DNA of 11,319 nucleotides from Legionella genomosp. 1 (lineage in GTDB: Bacteria; Pseudomonadota; Gammaproteobacteria; Legionellales; Legionellaceae): positions 1-11,319 of the forward strand of contig CAMDJY010000024.1 of NCBI GenBank assembly GCA_945901145.1, in the 5' to 3' direction. The notes below the pieces were generated by a model, which saw nothing but the letters and a program-made list of their open reading frames with translations, was not told the DNA's origin and made no database searches. A program made the position numbers and the translations under genes. Each line of letters begins with the position of its first letter. Positions within the stretch are counted from its first letter, which is position 1. Below are positions 1 to 5,837 of the stretch, piece after piece.

Positions 1-1157
1 ACCAAAATAAAAAATAAACAACTCATCACCAAACCGCAACGATACCGTATTCTCATTGCAAATTCATATTTATTATCCTGCCGTAACTTAAAAACCATCC
101 AAGCTGGAAATAAACCTAATAAAAGAGCAACAAAAATTCCGGCAAAACTCAGGAGTTGCACAAAAGCTTTAGGATAAAAATAAGTCACGCACAAAGGCGG
201 AATATACATTAGCAGCGCCAAGAAAAATCGCCATTTATCGTGTGACTTTATTTTGAGCAAATCAGCAAGAAAATGTAATAAAGCGAGTGAAATTCCCAGA
301 AAAGATGTTATGACCAGCAAAATAGCAAATAATTTACCAAAAATAATCACCCAGGGATGATGCGTTACATGTGCTAACGCCATGATCACGCCTGTACCAT
401 TATCGCCACGCTGTTTTAAAGCATCAAAACTCGTCAATCCTTCTAAGGGAATATGACCAAGCGTGACCCACTCCCAAATCGCATATGCAAATAATGAAAC
501 AATACTGCCCCAAAGCACTGCTGTTTTGGTTGCGCTTCTATCATAATTCAGATATTCCGTAACAGCCGGAACAACAATACTAAACCCAAAAGTTGTGAGT
601 AAGAGTGGCAGTGAAGGCAATACATCGACAAAGGAAGCATGTTGGGCAAAGATAGACATATTCGGTGTCAAACTCGAAGCAATCGTTGCCACAAAAGCTA
701 GTAGTACGCATATACCTAAAACATTATTAATATGATACAACCATCGCGTACTGCTAAGAATGATAAAAGAAAAAACAAAAATTAAAACAATTGGCGTCAT
801 TGGATCGATGATGCCAAGCGTCACAGGCATCAGTAAATGCAACCATGCAAGAGCTGCCATCAGATATGTTGATAAAAGTGCGTATAATAATAATAAAATA
901 ATACAAGACGCCAGATAGTGCCCTGGGCGACCCAAAGTAATTTTAATCATACTAGCAAGGCTATAATGCCCTTTTACGACCATTTTCACTTCAAGAATAT
1001 GAAAAGCTCCGAGTGTCATAAAAACCCAGGCCACAACAAATGCAACCCATGTAGGAACCAAGCCACTTGCACTGGTGACGATGGGTAACCCTAAAATGCC
1101 TACGCCGACTGACGTGCTAATAATCATCATCGCTGCATTAAATATCTTTAACTTCAT
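1..1157 (-). CDS. Aromatic amino acid permease (HAAAP/TyrP-like), 3' end cut by window
   Basis: Inner-membrane secondary transporter of the hydroxy/aromatic amino acid permease family (TyrP, Mtr, TnaB), which imports tyrosine, tryptophan or phenylalanine with protons. I translated this frame by hand; it is open from the start codon to the window edge, about 385 codons. The family is about 400 residues, so only some 10-20 C-terminal residues are missing. The N-terminus reads MKLKIFNAAMMIISTSVGVG followed by ILGLP, matching the glycine-rich first helix of the family (TxxGAGMLALP). Hydrophobic segments follow throughout, with a typical VPAVTEYLN stretch mid-protein. Two ATGs sit in tandem (1160-1158 and 1157-1155). 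The second is preferred because the GGAA at 1163-1166 (minus) lies five bases from it but only two from the first. It is divergent from the CsiV-family gene. The exact substrate cannot be read from the sequence. Confidence 0.87.
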   Translation of the reverse strand, partial: MKLKIFNAAMMIISTSVGVGILGLPIVTSASGLVPTWVAFVVAWVFMTLGAFHILEVKMVVKGHYSLASMIKITLGRPGHYLASCIILLLLYALLSTYLMAALAWLHLLMPVTLGIIDPMTPIVLIFVFSFIILSSTRWLYHINNVLGICVLLAFVATIASSLTPNMSIFAQHASFVDVLPSLPLLLTTFGFSIVVPAVTEYLNYDRSATKTAVLWGSIVSLFAYAIWEWVTLGHIPLEGLTSFDALKQRGDNGTGVIMALAHVTHHPWVIIFGKLFAILLVITSFLGISLALLHFLADLLKIKSHDKWRFFLALLMYIPPLCVTYFYPKAFVQLLSFAGIFVALLLGLFPAWMVFKLRQDNKYEFAMRIRYRCGLVMSCLFFIL

Positions 1158-1181
1158 CATTATTCCATATTTGTGTATAAT
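1153..1181 (+). promoter_or_regulatory. Promoter for the CsiV-family gene
   Basis: A perfect TATAAT stands at 1176-1181, preceded directly by TG. A weak -35 (TTCATC, three of six matches) lies at 1153-1158 with a 17-base spacer. Transcription would begin near 1188, which excludes the in-frame GTG at 1173 and supports the ATG at 1212 as start. The -35 overlaps the first codons of the divergent permease gene, so the two genes share a very short control region. Confidence 0.45.
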
Positions 1182-1211
1182 CATTGTTTCATTTTCAAAA
1201 AGCCACAAACA

Positions 1212-1763
1212 ATGTTACGTGTTCTATTTCTATTCTATCTTTTAGGTTTTTCTTTAGTTGGCACAGCGTCTTCTTTGTATCAAATTGACATCATTGTCTT
1301 TACACGTGCTTACACTGAAAATGATCAAGTTGAGAATACACCACCCTTATTAGCAGGCTATCATACCCAATTTGCGATTCCATTAAAACCACATGAACCA
1401 GGAAGTTCTGGTTTATATCAACTCATGCCCCAATCATCATCATCGTTGAAAGATGCATGGAACCGCTTAAACCACCAAGCTCAATATCGACCTCTATTAC
1501 ATTACACATGGATTCAACCGAGTAACAATCAACGCTCTGTCTTGTTAGCAGCACAAACGAATGATCACTGGGATGTCAAAGGGACGATACGGGTCAGACA
1601 AAGTAATTACTATTTATTAGATACTCAACTACAATTTTCAGCACCAAACGGCAAGCACAAACATTTTGTGCTTGCCGACAAACAACGATTAAAACCAGGG
1701 AATACCTATTACATCGATCATCCACAAGGGGGCATGTTGATTAATGTGCATCGGGTAAGCTAA
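1212..1763 (+). CDS. CsiV-family periplasmic protein
   Basis: Exported protein of 183 residues. Residues 1-21 form a signal peptide: Arg3, then a hydrophobic core, ending in GTASS. The mature part opens with LYQIDIIVFTR, the hallmark of the CsiV family (typically YDVEVIVFxR). It closes with GNTYYIDHPQGGMLINV, matching the family's characteristic ending (GELYYLDHPxFGVLVQV). In Vibrio, CsiV is a periplasmic peptidoglycan-binding partner needed for CrvA filament assembly and cell curvature; in most other bacteria the role is unknown, so function here is inferred from family only. The start at ATG 1212 is chosen over an in-frame GTG at 1173 because the signal peptide begins at the ATG and the GTG overlaps the -10 box. 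No strong ribosome site precedes it. A 13-bp perfect hairpin lies near the 3' end of the gene. It converges on the pspC-like gene with an 18-base gap. Confidence 0.8.
   Translation: MLRVLFLFYLLGFSLVGTASSLYQIDIIVFTRAYTENDQVENTPPLLAGYHTQFAIPLKPHEPGSSGLYQLMPQSSSSLKDAWNRLNHQAQYRPLLHYTWIQPSNNQRSVLLAAQTNDHWDVKGTIRVRQSNYYLLDTQLQFSAPNGKHKHFVLADKQRLKPGNTYYIDHPQGGMLINVHRVS
1649..1677. repeat. 13-bp perfect inverted repeat inside the CsiV-family gene
   Basis: CGGCAAGCACAAA at 1649-1661 is followed by the loop CAT (1662-1664) and the exact reverse complement at 1665-1677. All 13 pairs match. It lies wholly within coding sequence, about 85 bases before the stop. It is not followed by a T-run on the plus strand, so it does not look like an ordinary Rho-independent terminator. 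Confidence 0.85.
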
Positions 1764-1781
1764 AAGTTTTGCCCCAACCAA

Positions 1782-1982
1782 TTATGCATAATCCAAAGGC
1801 AGCACGAGCCACATAACAAGATAAACGAATATGGCAGACCCACCCAACAATAAAAAAAGAATAAACAACAATCTAATCCAGGCCGGATCATAATTAAAAT
1901 ATTCCCCAAGCCCACCACAAACACCAGCAATCATCCTATCGTGTCTAGAGCGTCTTAATTTTTTATATATTTTATGTTTCAT
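1782..1982 (-). CDS. Small PspC-domain membrane protein
   Basis: A 66-residue stand-alone PspC domain. Residues 12-31 contain the characteristic motif RHDRMIAGVCGGLGEYFNYD, followed by DPAWIRLLF and one or two membrane segments spanning about residues 34-61, ending in VMWLVLP as is usual for the family. In enterobacteria PspC is a membrane sensor of the phage-shock envelope stress response; short PspC-only proteins such as this one are widespread and mostly uncharacterised. No pspA, pspB or pspF is present in the window, so a classical Psp role is not supported. The ATG overlaps the stop codon of an upstream 28-codon reading frame (ATGA), which suggests translational coupling, and its own ribosome site (GGTG) is weak. 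It converges on the CsiV-family gene. Confidence 0.85.
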   Translation of the reverse strand: MKHKIYKKLRRSRHDRMIAGVCGGLGEYFNYDPAWIRLLFILFLLLGGSAIFVYLVMWLVLPLDYA

Positions 1983-2065
1983 AGAACACCGATGAATTTA
2001 TTTATTACAATTTCTAAAATACCTTCCAGCCTACCTCTTTGTTCGATTTTTTTAGCTAGACTCAT
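1979..2065 (-). CDS. 28-codon ORF with strong ribosome site, coupled to pspC
   Basis: Inside the Rpn-like remnant, ATG 2065 opens a 28-residue frame (MSLAKKIEQRGRLEGILEIV followed by INKFIGVL). An AGGAG at 2074-2078 (minus) lies eight bases upstream, the best ribosome site in this part of the window. The frame ends with TGA overlapping the pspC ATG by the ATGA arrangement. It may be translated as a small peptide or may simply deliver ribosomes to pspC. Intact rpn genes are known to encode C-terminal small proteins from internal starts that restrain the nuclease; whether this is such a relic is inference. It may equally be non-functional debris of the pseudogene. Confidence 0.35.
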   Translation of the reverse strand: MSLAKKIEQRGRLEGILEIVINKFIGVL

Positions 2066-2208
2066 GATATTAGCTCCTACCTCATGCGAAATTTTAGTAT
2101 TGATTAAATTAAAAAACTTTCTTCATCACTAAATTCACCTCTCTCTAATGCATATTGTAACACAATACCACCATAATCACTGCCGTCGTTTTTTGATTCA
2201 TTATCTCT
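1979..2208 (-). pseudogene. Frameshifted C-terminal remnant of an Rpn/YhgA-type nuclease (PDDEXK transposase-like family)
   Basis: Only the end of the gene is present. The upstream frame reads DYGGIVLQYALERGEFSDEE and SFLI, then stops at 2104-2106. The next frame, starting in the same T-run, continues NLINTKISHEVGANIMSLAK, then KIEQRGRLEGILEIVINK, and ends at 1979. Joined, this matches the C-terminal pattern of Rpn (recombination-promoting nuclease) proteins: a helix pair, then IMTLAExLxxxGxxEG. One base missing from the T-run at 2111-2116 (minus strand) would explain the break. No N-terminal nuclease domain is visible; upstream the frame closes near 2250, inside the unrelated neighbouring gene. 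Assignment is by motif memory, so a chance resemblance or a different family with the same EG-rich tail is possible. Confidence 0.5.
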
Positions 2209-2209
2209 T

Positions 2210-2569
2210 TCAACTAACGTCAGATCGGTTAAGCCGTTCAATTCGCATCACGCGCTTACCGGCAAATAAACCAATATAAAACGCTTGTTCGTTATCAAAG
2301 CCTTCTATTAATTTTTTAGACAAAACAATGTCAATAGGATCCATCATAAAACGAGCTTTACTTTCCTCTTGTTCGAAGACTAAAAAGCCATCTCTCGTTT
2401 GATAAAGTAAATGGTTAGATCCAGAACCAGGCACAGCATTGACAGAAAGTTCAAGTCTTTGATGTGTTGTTTTTTCCCACGCACTTTGTTTACATTTAGA
2501 AAAATTGATCCCCCGCAAGCAGGCTTCATACGGGTCTAAATTGCGAATTTCAGCTAATAAATCTTCCAT
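2210..2569 (-). CDS. Hypothetical protein, 119 residues
   Basis: I do not recognise this protein. From ATG 2569 it has 119 residues, no signal peptide and no membrane segment. It begins MEDLLAEIRNLDPYEACLRG, has a polar middle with a short glycine/serine turn (VPGSGSNH) and alternating strand-like stretches (LLYQTRDGFLVFEQE), and ends in a basic segment (GKRVMRIERLNR). This suggests a small soluble alpha/beta protein. ATG 2569 is chosen over GTG 2581 because AAGAG at 2581-2585 (minus) overlaps the GTG but lies upstream of the ATG, though its 11-base spacing is long. It diverges from the HTH/S24 regulator across a 139-base AT-rich gap containing an inverted repeat, so the regulator could control it. 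The Rpn remnant follows directly. Confidence 0.6.
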   Translation of the reverse strand: MEDLLAEIRNLDPYEACLRGINFSKCKQSAWEKTTHQRLELSVNAVPGSGSNHLLYQTRDGFLVFEQEESKARFMMDPIDIVLSKKLIEGFDNEQAFYIGLFAGKRVMRIERLNRSDVS

Positions 2570-2604
2570 GATTTTTATCACTCTTAAAAATAAAATAAAT
2601 TAAA

Positions 2605-2634
2605 TTGAATTGAACACGGCTTATAGTTTATACT
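2605..2634 (+). promoter_or_regulatory. Promoter for the HTH/S24 regulator gene
   Basis: TTGAAT at 2605-2610 and TATACT at 2629-2634 with an 18-base spacer (four and five of six matches). Transcription would start near 2641, leaving a leader of about 68 bases. On the minus strand a perfect TATAAT at 2639-2644 could serve the divergent 119-residue gene, although no good -35 goes with it. The AT-rich setting raises the chance of coincidental boxes. Confidence 0.35.
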
Positions 2635-2659
2635 TTAAATTATAAAATGCAATGCTCTA

Positions 2660-2675
2660 GAATATAAATATATTC
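2660..2675. promoter_or_regulatory. Inverted repeat, possible operator of the HTH/S24 regulator
   Basis: GAATATA, two A bases, then TATATTC form a perfect 7-bp dyad. It sits in the leader of the regulator transcript and, read leftward, about 30-45 bases upstream of the start predicted from the minus-strand TATAAT. One dimeric repressor bound here could act on both divergent genes. This is inferred from symmetry and position only; AT-rich dyads also occur by chance. Confidence 0.35.
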
Positions 2676-2708
2676 ATAAAATAATAAAAATAACAGAGAG
2701 AAAGCAGA

Positions 2709-3335
2709 TTGAACACGAAACTAGGTGTAAACTTAAAAAAACTCTTATCACTTGCACATATTAGCGTCACAGAGCTCAGTCGACGCACAGGTGTCAAGCA
2801 ACCCATTATTCATAAATTAGTCACAGGAGAAAACACAAACCCCAAAATTGCTACACTCCAGCCTATTACAGATTATTTTGAGATCACTATCAATCAACTG
2901 ATTAAAGAAGAAGATATTGAAATTTTATGGCATGGATTAACTAAACCTGACCACAAAGGATGGAGAGAGATACCATTAGCGCAATGGTGTCATGATTTAA
3001 AAAAACCAATCTTCAACGAGGTGGCACTCGTAAATTATGAAGTACATGCTGCAATGTTTGCCCTATTAATTGAAGACACTTCAATGGAGCCTATATTCTC
3101 CAAAAACTGTCTTATCTTAATAGACACAACGCACATCGCCGCAGAATTTGATTACATTCTTATCAGAATAAAAGAAAAATTTAAATTAAGACAATATATA
3201 TCCATTAATAACACAAAATATATTGTACCTCTTAATAGAACATCAGGTAAAATGAGTAAGCTTTCTTCAGCTAAGCAAATTATCGGTGTCGTAAAACGTA
3301 TTATTTACGACCCAATCATTAAAGAAAAATCTTGA
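2709..3335 (+). CDS. CI/LexA-like transcriptional regulator (XRE HTH + S24 domain)
   Basis: DNA-binding repressor of 208 residues. Residues 5-65 form an XRE helix-turn-helix: ISVTELSRRTGVKQPIIHKL, then NPKIATLQPITDYFEI, closely matching regulators common in Legionella and Coxiella. Residues 105-201 match the S24 fold: ALLIEDTSMEP with Ser125 at the nucleophile position, FKLRQYISINNTKYIVPLN, and the closing IIGVVKRI. In LexA the catalytic lysine lies in VKRF; the aligned residue here is Arg161, so self-cleavage is doubtful. Many short regulators of this subfamily share the RQ form and probably use the domain for dimerisation or ligand sensing. The TTG start is accepted because no nearby ATG is in frame, the HTH needs this N-terminus, and GAGAG at 2696-2700 lies eight bases upstream. 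An unknown gene follows 24 bases downstream on the same strand. Confidence 0.85.
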   Translation: MNTKLGVNLKKLLSLAHISVTELSRRTGVKQPIIHKLVTGENTNPKIATLQPITDYFEITINQLIKEEDIEILWHGLTKPDHKGWREIPLAQWCHDLKKPIFNEVALVNYEVHAAMFALLIEDTSMEPIFSKNCLILIDTTHIAAEFDYILIRIKEKFKLRQYISINNTKYIVPLNRTSGKMSKLSSAKQIIGVVKRIIYDPIIKEKS

Positions 3336-3359
3336 CTGTGGGTTTCAATGGAGTGAACG

Positions 3360-3947
3360 ATGCAAAAAATAAATATGGCTTTAAACGCCGTTTTAACAAA
3401 AAATATATGGAAGGAAATACATCATCTAGCACGAAACAGCATAACCAAATTAGCAAGTAAGGCAAATCTTTTATATTTTTTTAAATGGATGTCGGAACAA
3501 TATATTCGACTTGAAAAAGAATCCCTGACCTATCCATTTAAATTAAGTTTTTCTAAAAAAAGCAGATTTTATTTTTTAAAAAAAGAATCAATATTCTTGA
3601 GGGTTGAGCTTTCTGGACGAAAAGATATCTTAGATATCGAGCTTGCTCAAATCATTCAGCAAAATTTATTTGAATTTTTCTCTCCTGAAGACAAAAAAAA
3701 TATTTTTTCAGTTTATCATAATAAAGAAAGACTAAAATTAACTGAATCATATTACTGTACTGAAAATCAAACTGAAATGGTTGTTATCACTGAAATTTTA
3801 ACAGGTAAAAACATTACAAAACCTGTCCATCTGGTCTCTGAGAACTATGAATTAATTAATCAATTAAGCTGTCATGATATTAAAAAGCTTTCATTCTTAT
3901 CAGCTTCTGATCATTTTAAAAAATTATTCAAAAGGAATAGACAATAA
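3360..3947 (+). CDS. Hypothetical lysine-rich protein, 195 residues, downstream of the regulator
   Basis: I do not recognise this protein. It is soluble, with no signal peptide and no clear membrane helix, rich in Lys, Phe, Leu and Ile, and ends in a basic tail (HFKKLFKRNRQ). An N-terminal helical region (residues 8-55) precedes a likely beta-rich middle, including FKLSFSKKSRFYFLKKE and ESIFLRVELSG. The start is supported by GGAG at 3350-3353, six bases upstream of the ATG. The 24-base gap after the regulator suggests one operon. A hand count over 3361-3480 gives about 28% G+C against about 43% over 5341-5400 in lpxK, which suggests acquired DNA. It ends four bases before the convergent secreted-protein gene, with no hairpin between them. 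As the apparent partner of a CI-like repressor it could be an effector or a co-regulator; neither is shown. Confidence 0.7.
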   Translation: MQKINMALNAVLTKNIWKEIHHLARNSITKLASKANLLYFFKWMSEQYIRLEKESLTYPFKLSFSKKSRFYFLKKESIFLRVELSGRKDILDIELAQIIQQNLFEFFSPEDKKNIFSVYHNKERLKLTESYYCTENQTEMVVITEILTGKNITKPVHLVSENYELINQLSCHDIKKLSFLSASDHFKKLFKRNRQ

Positions 3948-3951
3948 TAAT

Positions 3952-4860
3952 TTAAACCTTCCCAAACCTTTCATCACTTAGCATACAAAATCCAGAGATT
4001 GACTCATTGGTGACAAAGCCTGCTGTGACTGCATTTTGTTTTATATAGTCTGATAGCACGATATGTAAATTTGGAGAGGGTACTTGTATATCCCATGCAC
4101 CTTCAGATAATTTCTTAATAGAAACAAATTGAGACATTTTGGCAGGCAGACCTTTTATATCAAATCGACCCGCTATTGCCCCGTGTAAAGCATCTGATTC
4201 AGGTAGTTGTATGGAATAAAAACCACTATTATCATCAAAATGACATAATACCCCAGTGATCGAATGTGCTGCTTCATCCGCTGATGTCATTGCAATTTGT
4301 CTAAACCAGGCATGTTTTGCCGTAACAAATTGTTCGTAATGTTCGTTAATTAAAATATGACCATTGAGCGACCTGCTCTGACTAATGATAACACCCAGGC
4401 CTGGTCTTAATCCTTCTTCCACCGGATGATGGTCCGCTTCTGACAACATGTCTATTTTAAAATTAAATCCCTTTTTATCTTTTGTCTTAACCCCAAAAAT
4501 CCAACTGTCATTAATCGGATCAAACCGTAAAAATGCATGACCGACGTGCCAACGATAAGGGATAGGTTCATTCAAATTTGCCTGACTTTCATCCTGAAAA
4601 ATAACAGCCTTAGTTTGTGCATCATACAAAGTAGCAATACTATGAAAAGAAGAACCTTCACGTATCATTTGGAAAAAATATCCGTATTGCTCACCTTGTT
4701 CATTACTCACAACACCTGAAAAAACCCAGTTCACAAGAGAAGGCTCTTTTTCCGTGTCTGTAGCGATTGCAATCGTGCTCAAACTCATAGCAACGACACA
4801 TAGACAAACAGAACAACACGAGACAATATTTTTATATGTAAATCGTAATAACGACATCAT
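3952..4860 (-). CDS. Secreted protein of unknown function downstream of lpxK
   Basis: Exported protein of 302 residues. Residues 1-33 look like a long signal peptide: basic residues Arg6 and Lys10, a hydrophobic stretch rich in Cys and Val, cleavage likely after AIA. The mature part starts with NWVFSGVVSNEQGEQYGYFF, followed by FHSIATLYDAQTK, HVGHAFLRFDP, WIFGVKTKDKKGFNFKID, LRPGLGVIISQS, LNGHILI and GFYSIQLPESDALHGAIAG. The order (a W-containing opening strand, YGYFFQ, then a long chain of beta segments) loosely recalls AttH/CrtC-like lipocalin folds, but the family is not assigned. I recall similar hypothetical proteins in Legionella; this was not checked. Its ATG lies one base after the lpxK stop, with AAGG upstream inside lpxK, so translation is probably coupled. 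The location suggests an envelope role, which is inference. An ATG directly follows the first; either may be used. Confidence 0.75.
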   Translation of the reverse strand: MMSLLRFTYKNIVSCCSVCLCVVAMSLSTIAIATDTEKEPSLVNWVFSGVVSNEQGEQYGYFFQMIREGSSFHSIATLYDAQTKAVIFQDESQANLNEPIPYRWHVGHAFLRFDPINDSWIFGVKTKDKKGFNFKIDMLSEADHHPVEEGLRPGLGVIISQSRSLNGHILINEHYEQFVTAKHAWFRQIAMTSADEAAHSITGVLCHFDDNSGFYSIQLPESDALHGAIAGRFDIKGLPAKMSQFVSIKKLSEGAWDIQVPSPNLHIVLSDYIKQNAVTAGFVTNESISGFCMLSDERFGKV

Positions 4861-4861
4861 G

Positions 4862-5824
4862 TCAACTATAACCTTTTAAATGTGGATGAGCCCAGAGTGC
4901 ATGCCAAAAGCTATCATCTAATACGGCATCTACTGGTAAAAAATACATCAAAGGTGTTGCGAATTCATAACATTTTACCGCGTCTTTCTCTGTCATGACT
5001 ACTGTTTGTTCTAAAATTTTAAAATCTTCAGCAGACAGTCGATCATGATCAGCAAATATATACGAACGATAACATAATTGTAAGTCAGTTAATAAATCAA
5101 AAAAACGTTGTGGATTGCCAATTGCGGCCACCGCAGCAATCGGCGAGCGTAAAGCTTCAATCGGTGTCGGTTGCTCGCCTAAAATTGTTTTCAACGGACC
5201 TGGAACTAAACGCATCGCATACGCACGCGGCCATTCACCCGTATTTACAACAACAAAATCTACCGTGCTCAAACGATTCACCGGCTCACGTAAAGGTCCT
5301 GCAGGTAAACACTTTTGATTTCCCAAGCCACGCGTCCCATCAATCACAACAATCTCAATCGCACGGCCCATGGCATAATGTTGTAATCCATCGTCACTAA
5401 TAATGATATCGACTTTATGATGATCTAACAAATAATTTACTGCATCTACACGCTTTGGTGCAATCACCACCGGAACTGCTGTTCGTTTCGCCAATAAAAA
5501 AGGCTCATCACCAACATCAACAGCGGCATCTGTTGGTAATACCTCATGTGGAAAATTCGTGATACGTGCTTTATACCCACGACTCACAATACCAACCTTT
5601 ATCCCACGCAGAGTAAACTGCTCGGCTAAAGCAATCACCAGAGGCGTTTTACCAACACCACCAACAGTCAAATTTCCTACGACGATAACTGGCACGGAAC
5701 ATTTTTTTTGGTTAAAGTTGATTAAATAAAATTTCCGAGCGCATACCACCACCCGGTATAAATAACTCAATGGACTCAATACCCAACTGAGAGGATGTGC
5801 CCCATACCAGATACGATTAATCAT
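4862..5824 (-). CDS. lpxK: Tetraacyldisaccharide 4'-kinase LpxK
   Basis: Inner-membrane-associated kinase that phosphorylates the 4' position of the tetraacyl disaccharide 1-phosphate to give lipid IVA, the sixth step of lipid A synthesis. Numbered from the chosen start (320 residues; E. coli LpxK has 328), residues 1-34 hold the membrane anchor ([25 protein letters not shown]). Residues 50-61 are the P-loop [12 protein letters not shown], residues 105-108 are GDEP, residues 144-150 are DDGLQHY, and there is a C-terminal [11 protein letters not shown] 5824 is preferred because MINRIWYG aligns with the E. coli start MIEKIWSG; a longer form from ATG 5854 would overlap msbA by 17 bases. Neither start has a clear ribosome site, which fits translational coupling to msbA, whose stop lies just upstream. 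The secreted-protein gene follows one base after its stop. Confidence 0.97.
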   Translation of the reverse strand: MINRIWYGAHPLSWVLSPLSYLYRVVVCARKFYLINFNQKKCSVPVIVVGNLTVGGVGKTPLVIALAEQFTLRGIKVGIVSRGYKARITNFPHEVLPTDAAVDVGDEPFLLAKRTAVPVVIAPKRVDAVNYLLDHHKVDIIISDDGLQHYAMGRAIEIVVIDGTRGLGNQKCLPAGPLREPVNRLSTVDFVVVNTGEWPRAYAMRLVPGPLKTILGEQPTPIEALRSPIAAVAAIGNPQRFFDLLTDLQLCYRSYIFADHDRLSAEDFKILEQTVVMTEKDAVKCYEFATPLMYFLPVDAVLDDSFWHALWAHPHLKGYS

Positions 5825-5837
5825 AAAATTCTGGAGG

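Noticed and set aside
1173..1211. In-frame GTG start extending the CsiV-family protein by 13 residues
   Set aside because: It overlaps the TATAAT -10 box, so it would lie upstream of the transcript start, and it would put a non-signal segment before the signal peptide.
1781..1792. 12-bp palindrome ATTATGCATAAT at the convergent gene ends
   Set aside because: It covers the last codons of the PspC gene, is AT-rich with no GC stem and no T-run, and does not make a credible terminator.
4537..4719. Plus-strand 60-codon frame
   Set aside because: It lies antisense within the secreted-protein gene, has no family resemblance, and the minus-strand gene has a clear signal peptide and coupling.
5110..5400. 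Two overlapping plus-strand frames of 96 and 67 codons
   Set aside because: Both are antisense to lpxK, whose motifs cover the same bases; the translations show no domain.
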